NCBI GenBank assembly: GCA_964019415.1
Contig: OZ025883.1
Location: 4,195,586 to 4,259,585 of the forward strand
DNA length: 64,000 nucleotides
Source: Ianthella basta
Taxonomy: Eukaryota; Porifera; Demospongiae; Verongiida; Ianthellidae
Direction: 5' to 3'
Below, one piece after another: positions 58,907 to 64,000 of the stretch. The translations under genes were made by a program, and so were the position numbers. Position 1 is the stretch's first letter. Each line of letters begins with the position of its first letter. The notes under the pieces are model-generated. The model was not told where the DNA came from and did no database searches. It was given only the letters and a program-made list of their open reading frames with translations.

Positions 58907-60634
58907 ATGCCTCGCAAAGCGAACGAAATTGCCGTAAAGTGGCTGGAATCGAGAGACGCTGGCAAGACGAACCGGGTGAACGTCAAGCACATCGTCGGGC
59001 AGCTCTCGGAGATCGTGGTGGGGACAGAAGTCGTGGTGAGGTTTAATTCAAAGCGATACCGCGCCACGGTGGACGATCTGCTCGACTGGGCTCCTCCTCC
59101 GAAGAAGACAAAGCCATCAAAAAAGCCGACACTGGAGAAGGAAATCGAAAAGTCAACGAAGGAGAAGGCAGCGAAGGAGACGGAGATAGATAAGCCTGCG
59201 AAGAAGAAGGAGACGGAGAAGGATAAGCCAGCGAAGAAGAAGGATACGGAAAAGGAGAAGCCAACGAAGGAGAAGGAATCAGCAAAGGTATACTCACTCT
59301 TTTAAATATACGTACGTATGAGCATAATAGGACGAATCTTCGACTTCGGTCACCCCATTTCTTCTTACCTTTCCTCTTACAAGAAGCCAGTATGGCTAGG
59401 ATGCGGCTTTCCTGCTTTAGATGCAAGTGACAGTGCCCTTTCAGATGAGGACAGCGATCAAGAGAATGTACCATTGCAGGACATAACCAATCAGCCTACC
59501 ATCCCTCCCCCACGTCAGCCTACCATCCCTCCCTCACATCAGCCTACCATCCCTCCCCCACGTCAGCCTGCCATCCCTCCCTCACATCAGCCTACCATCC
59601 CTCCCCCACGTCAGCCTGCCATCCCTCCCTCACATCAGCCTACCATCCCTCCCTCACATCAGCCTACCATCCCTCCCCCACGTCAGCCTGCCATCACTCC
59701 CCCGCATCAGCCTACCATCCCTCCCCCACGTCAGCCTGCCATCACTCCCCCGCATCAGCCTATTATCCCTCCCCCACGTCAGCCTGCCATCACTCCCCCG
59801 CATCAGCCTACCATCCCTCCCCCACGTCAGCCTGCCATCACTCCCCCGCATCAGCCTACCATCCCTCCCCCACGTCAGCCTGCCATCACTCCCCCGCATC
59901 AGCCTGCCATCCCTCCCCCTCCGCCACATCAGCCCACCATCCCTCCCCCTATCCCACATCAGCCCACCATCCATCCCACATCAGCCCACCATCACCTGCC
60001 TTACCCTTACAATTCTATGCCACCGTTCTCTCCATATTCATCCTATTCACTGCCTCCCCACTCTTACCCTTTACACCCTGGCCTACCATACTCACCCCAC
60101 ATGTGCCCACAACTAAGTGGGCACTGTTCATGTTCCCTTCACTCACACCATCAGAGCTGTACCCCACACCGTCAGTGCCACACCCTACACCATCAGGGCT
60201 GTACCTCACACCAACAGAGCAGTATGCCCACGACTCATCAACAATGTGAAGATGCAGAGCCAGAAGATGATTGGGTTGACTTCGAGGAGGTGTTTGAAGA
60301 TTATGAGCGTGGACCTCCACTAAAGATCCGAAAGGAGGTAGCTGAGGAGTGCTACAAGAAGGCAAGCTCAAGGCAAAATTTTGCAGTCCAGCTAGTCAAG
60401 CAAGCTTACTCCAAAGCAGAGAGATCAACATCAAACTGTAGTGGGGATCATCGGTACAGCAAGAAGAAGCTTTCACCGACCAGGATGAGGGCAGTGAAAG
60501 ATGCCCTCTATTCTATTTTCCCGGTTCGGCCGATGGAAAAGGAAGAAACAGTGTGGAAGGCATACAAAATAGCAATAGACAGTAGCTGTCGTCAGCTCAA
60601 CAGGTCAAAGAAGACACATGTACATATTATGTAA
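58907..60634 (+). CDS. Transposon-borne BEN-domain protein with Lys-rich and Pro-rich repeats
   Basis: Two exons, 58907-59287 and 59384-60634, joined in phase 0 (GCAAAG|GTATAC ... CTCTTACAAG|AAGCCA); about 543 residues. Residues about 8-60 form a compact domain with IVVGTEVVVRFNSKRYRATV, a Tudor/SH3-like barrel pattern seen before BEN domains. Next is a Lys/Glu repeat (KPAKKKDTEKE type), then about ten copies of a 16-residue Pro-rich repeat (HQPTIPPPRQPAITPP). The C-terminal 95 residues contain KKLSPTRMRAVKDALYSIFP and WKAYKIAIDSSCRQLNR, which fit a BEN domain, a DNA-binding module of chromatin factors and some DNA viruses. It may bind the element's subterminal palindromes or recruit chromatin factors; this is inference. 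Confidence 0.75.
59490..59960. repeat. 48-bp coding minisatellite
   Basis: Tandem units of about 48 bp, built on CATCAGCCTACCATCCCTCC and CCACGTCAGCCTGCCATC, encode the Pro-rich repeat of the BEN protein. Copies are nearly identical and differ by third-position and TCC/ACC swaps, so the array is probably length-variable between individuals. Confidence 0.9.
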
Positions 60635-60904
60635 CAGAGTACTCTACGTATTACTCTTGTATATTATATTACAGGTATACTTGTACATTTTCCTTATTAC
60701 ATATTAACATTGCACATGTTTATGATATTATCATGATACTTCAGAAAATGGCATGTAGAAAACTCGCATCAATATTATAATGTCTATTACAGTACAAGTT
60801 GCAAAACGTGTTAATATATTGAGGTGATAATATACGATAGCAGTAAAAAGTAAAGCGTTGAACTTCATGCACTTCTTGGAAAGTTCTTTTCCATGTGCCT
60901 CATG

Positions 60905-61924
60905 TCATTCTCCCGTGATTCCTCCTGCTTCTAGAATCTTTGGCAGTACAACATGTGTGTGGTCGATGTACTTTTTGCACTTTGCCACAGTCATTCTTTG
61001 TCCCCAGAAAAGGCAAATGCCATCTACCAGCTCCTTCTTTGTTAGTGGCTTCACCTGCCTGGCAATGAAATACTTCAGCTCTCTCCATACACGCTCTATT
61101 GGGTTAAAATCAGCGCTACTGGCTGGGGTGGGCCACCAATTTATTCCCCTCTCCTTGTAGAAGTTCTTAGCCAAACGACTTGTGTGTTTTGGGTCATTGT
61201 CCTGCATGAACCGATACTGTCGACCCTGAAGTGAATCCTCTAAGAAAGGGAGAAGGAAATCTTCTAAAATCTTCACATACAAGTGAGCATCCATTATCTG
61301 ATCAAAAATGCAGATTTTGGTAGCTCCCATCTTTGAAATGCCTGCCCAAACATGTACTTTGACAGTGTGCTTGGCAGCGGGCTTCAAAATCCTTTCCTTT
61401 CCAACTTTCACTCTCATTATGTGGCTGTGTCTTCTTAATTGCACTGAAGACTCATCAGTCCAGATTACATTGTCAAATTCATCCTTTGTGTCAAGGCACA
61501 TCTTGGCAAATGCCACTCTCTTCACCTTGTTCTGGTCTGATATCATTGGGCCATACCTAGTTCGAACCACTGACCACTGCAACGCTATCCTTAGGTACCT
61601 GCGTATGGTAGCAGAAGTGAGTTTCACATCAAACCTTCGAGTCACCAAGCGCTGTAGTTCCACCGAAGTGAGTTCATCATCCTCTTCAAGTTGTTGCTCC
61701 AAGAAAACGGCCATATCCAGGGTAATCTTGGAAGGGCGTCCGCTACGATGATCATCCTCCAGACCGCGACGTTCCTCCCAACGATAGATCCACTTTCGTA
61801 CAGTTGCGCGAGTAGTTTCACCTCCTTCCGCGCGCAAGATCGTCATAATAGACGAGATGTTCTCTCCTTCCTTCCAAAATCGAACGATTCTCTCTCTCAG
61901 GTACGGCGACAAGCGGGTAGGCAT
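60905..61924 (-). CDS. Tc1-like transposase (DD34E), intact
   Basis: ATG at 61924, 339 residues, a typical Tc1 length. The N-terminal part has a paired-type helix-turn-helix (LSPYLRERIVRFWKEGENIS, then RATVRKWIYRWEE and the GRPSK hinge) for binding the terminal repeats. The catalytic triad is D157 (VIWTDESS), D242 (FMQDNDPKHTS) and E277 (SADFNPIERVWRELK), with 34 residues between the last two. No stop or frameshift is present, so the element may be or recently have been active. An upstream in-frame extension to 61990 starts with GTG and is less likely. Confidence 0.92.
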   Translation of the reverse strand: MPTRLSPYLRERIVRFWKEGENISSIMTILRAEGGETTRATVRKWIYRWEERRGLEDDHRSGRPSKITLDMAVFLEQQLEEDDELTSVELQRLVTRRFDVKLTSATIRRYLRIALQWSVVRTRYGPMISDQNKVKRVAFAKMCLDTKDEFDNVIWTDESSVQLRRHSHIMRVKVGKERILKPAAKHTVKVHVWAGISKMGATKICIFDQIMDAHLYVKILEDFLLPFLEDSLQGRQYRFMQDNDPKHTSRLAKNFYKERGINWWPTPASSADFNPIERVWRELKYFIARQVKPLTKKELVDGICLFWGQRMTVAKCKKYIDHTHVVLPKILEAGGITGE

Positions 61925-62151
61925 TACTTCACTGCTCAGCTCAACCGTTGGATCTTTCCGAGGTGCCAAAGAAATGTCACGAATTAACACGACCGCTCTT
62001 TAAAATGTTTCGTCCTGTGCTAACTCCAATTGCATCAACAGTTTAGAGACGAAGCGATTCTGCTTTGATCGTCTGTGTAACGTTCAAAACGCCTTACGAG
62101 TCGCGATGTTACATAGCTAATTCCGGCGAGATTTACACCTGCCATTTTTTT

Positions 62152-62184
62152 ACTCGTACGAGTACGTAAATTACTCGCACGAGT
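62152..62184 (-). promoter_or_regulatory. Right subterminal palindrome pair
   Basis: Inverted counterpart of 58768-58800: on the minus strand ACTCGTGCGAGT, nine bases, ACTCGTACGAGT, 59 bp from the outer end. It lies about 230 bp upstream of the transposase start. Confidence 0.7.
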
Positions 62185-62334
62185 ACACATTTACACGCAT
62201 CACATCTGCGTGTTGTCTGGCAAGTTACTTTTAATCACTACTGTATGTCCCACTCATGAATGTTCAGTTTGAGCGGGTCAGATCCTTCACAATTCCCTTT
62301 GTGTACCTTCCATTGAGCTGGTGTCTGCTTAAGG

Positions 62335-62530
62335 GGTAGGTGAGACTTGTCCAGTGCACACAGCAGTTCACCCACACATCTGTTTAACGTGCCACAACAT
62401 GATGTTGGGTTGTGTACAGCCCCCTGTGGTGATAGGTAGAGAGCTGAACAGTGGCCGGGTTGGGTGAAAACCGAACGGTGACAGGGTGCATGTACACAGC
62501 AGTATCTCTGTCATGTATCTAAATGAAGAG
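62335..62530. repeat. Segmental repeat S2, copy 3
   Basis: Matches 54055-54200 and 2545-2720, and extends further right (ACAGGGTGCATGTACACAGCA region) like copy 1. Confidence 0.7.
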
Positions 62531-63084
62531 TGGTAAAGTCCCTTTCTTCCCCTCTGTTATGTGTACATGATCGTGTAAGAGAGTGTGTGTGTGTCAGTCC
62601 AGTCACATGCACATTGTGTGGGTTGCACTTGAAATTGCATGTGTTACAATTGCACGTACTAAGTAGTTCGGTGAAACTAGCATGCCTACCTTCCACAAGC
62701 ACAATGCATACAAGAAGCTAATTCAAAGAGTGAGTGTTTCGAAACTACCTAGGTTGAGGGAGGCAGCAGTGGTTGTAGTAGTAACATTGCCTCTTGTACT
62801 CAGTGTCCAGGAGGATGGTATGTGTGCCATTTGTACTCTGTAGTCTATCAGGTCATTGGTGTGTGTTGTATTGTAGACCTTAATGCCTTTAATAGGAGAT
62901 CTAGAGGAAGTGGGTGATGAGATGTCTGTGATTGGCTGTTGAGTGTTCCCTCACCCCACTCCACCCCATGTCACAGTGGATATGCCATAAAGAGAAGGGT
63001 TGTGTGTGCTTGCATTTCTTTTGTTTTTACGTTACTTTGTCATGTGTTTCAAGTGGCAGAGACTGCATAGTATAACATGGTATG

Positions 63085-63420
63085 TACTAGGTTAGAGGAG
63101 ATGACGGTGAGTGAGCAGTAAATGTTATTCACCATCTCATCAACTGTGTGAGGTTCTCTAGAATCCATCTAAGTAAAGTAAGAAGTAAAGGACTAAGGAT
63201 GATTTGGTTATATTATGTTATGTAATGTGTAGCCTACACCGTGATAGTTTGCATTGCAACTTTCCAATGCACTAACCTGCAGTAGCCCAGTTGGCTAGTC
63301 ACACTGGTGAATGGGATAGACAGACTTATGAATCTCGTGTTTTTAAATGAATATTCAGACAGATGTGTGTGTGGTAGGACAGTCAGCTGATTGGTATGAC
63401 TTTTGTAAGCAAATGTTCCT
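63085..63420. repeat. Segmental repeat S3, copy 2
   Basis: Second copy of 54815-55190. It joins directly, at about 63414, to the C/T tract that precedes the 171-nt exon. The roughly 600 bp of S1 and following DNA that separate them in copy 1 are deleted or were never present here. Confidence 0.75.
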
Positions 63421-63439
63421 CCTCTCTTCTCTCCCCCAG

Positions 63440-63610
63440 TTCTTGCTGAGTTACAACAGGGTAATCTCATCACAAGTGACGAGTGTGAGGGACTGTCTAC
63501 TGTCAGGCAGGTGTGTATTGTACTACGAGTCAAAACTCCTACCATCAAGTCCAGAAGTGCTGAGATTCTGCTGAAGCATGGATATCAGGAAGAATCTGAC
63601 TTCCTTTCAG
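63440..63610 (+). CDS. 57-residue repeat exon (gene B, repeat 2)
   Basis: 171 nt, phase 1-1, with the same acceptor and donor as the exon at 55821 and almost the same sequence. The product starts VLAELQQGNLITSDECEGL and ends AEILLKHGYQEESDFLSG. The differences cluster in the middle (STVRQVCIVLRVKTPT here, SEVWQVHNVLRVKTPT there). The gene continues beyond the right edge. Confidence 0.8.
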
Positions 63611-63764
63611 GTAAACAGCTGTACAGTCACACTTGTGAATGAGATAGACAGATTCTGCTGTATTATGAATCTCATGTTTTAATATTCAGACAGTTGTGTG
63701 TGTAGTAGGATAGTCAGCTGATTGTTATGACTTTTGTAAGCAAATGCCAGAGCTACTTGCACCT

Positions 63765-64000
63765 GTGTCTAACGTGTTTCTTGTGTGTCCACTTGTCCTA
63801 CAGTTAACTGTAGTTGCATGTTGTGACTGCATCCTGTTCCAACTTTGGCTGGTTTCATGTCATAACAATTGTGCCCACAAGATGTAGTGAGATACAGCAA
63901 CCAACTGTCACTTGCACAAGAGCACAACCTTTGACCTCTAGACCATGTGTCCAGCTGTGCACTGTATGGTGCTACCTGAATTGGGTTGCTGCATCCCACT
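63765..64000. repeat. Segmental repeat S1, copy 3 (runs off the window)
   Basis: Nearly identical to 55185-55480 and to 215-500 at the far left. Another duplicated unit therefore probably starts here and continues outside the window. Confidence 0.8.

Larger units (their letters stand above)
58709..62243. mobile_element. Two-gene Tc1-like transposon carrying a BEN-domain gene
   Basis: 3535 bp flanked by TA at 58707-58708 and 62244-62245. The terminal inverted repeats are CTGTACTGAATAAAAGTAA left and CAGTAGTGATTAAAAGTAA on the opposite strand at the right. Further in they share CAGACAACAYGC and, exactly 59 bp from each outer end, paired 12-bp palindromes. Inside are two genes in tail-to-tail orientation: a BEN-domain protein (58907-60634, plus) and an intact DD34E transposase (60905-61924, minus). 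Ordinary Tc1 elements carry only the transposase. The insertion lies in an intron of gene B. Confidence 0.88.

Noticed and set aside
59654-59974. Gly/Arg-rich minus-strand frame (GRDGRLMRGSDGRLTW repeats)
   Set aside because: Antisense of the 48-bp coding minisatellite in the BEN gene.

Overview
This is intron-rich eukaryotic (animal) DNA: genes are split by GT-AG introns, there are long TG/CA microsatellites, and several classes of animal-type transposon are present. The protein content (Roc-type GTPase, CARD-like death-fold exons, a BEN-domain protein, NAA38, a tyrosine-kinase fragment) fits a metazoan. An early-branching one, most likely a sponge, is my best inference, but nothing here proves the phylum.

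Layout. From 1 to about 35.5 kb, plus strand, lies one large exon array. Five exons of exactly 171 nt, all phase 1-1, each encode the same 57-residue helical repeat. They are followed by a 2.1 kb exon with a Roc/COR-like GTPase, short linker exons, two tandem CARD-like exons and a tiny terminal exon. The array has grown by segmental duplication of exon plus flanking intron, and its introns are filled with repeats. These include a 5.9 kb Ty3-type LTR retrotransposon whose pol order is protease-integrase-RT-RNase H (Gmr1-like), a decayed LINE, Helitron-like debris, and a roughly 0.6 kb repeat family carrying hammerhead-ribozyme-like cores. From 35.5 to 41 kb there are only degenerate remnants and one tyrosine-kinase C-lobe exon. 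From 41.2 to 46.8 kb there is a head-to-head pair of paralogues: an intact three-exon secreted protein (plus) and a frameshifted, truncated copy (minus). From 48.5 to 51.5 kb (minus) is NAA38, the LSM-type NatC auxiliary subunit, split eight codons after its ATG by a 2.0 kb foldback element with a perfect 9-bp target duplication. At 52.9-53.9 kb (minus) is an unrecognised multi-exon gene. From 54.4 kb to the right edge (plus) a second gene of the 57-residue-repeat family begins, with its likely first exon visible. Inside its intron sits a 3.5 kb Tc1-like transposon that carries two genes: a DD34E transposase and, tail-to-tail with it, a BEN-domain protein.

The strongest candidates for something new are the two-gene Tc1/BEN transposon with exactly symmetric subterminal palindromes, the 57-residue-repeat/Roc/CARD architecture built from strictly 171-nt exons, the hammerhead-like repeat family, the Gmr1-order retrotransposon, and the transposon-split NAA38. 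All gene models come from reading splice sites and frames by eye; no transcript or database evidence was available.
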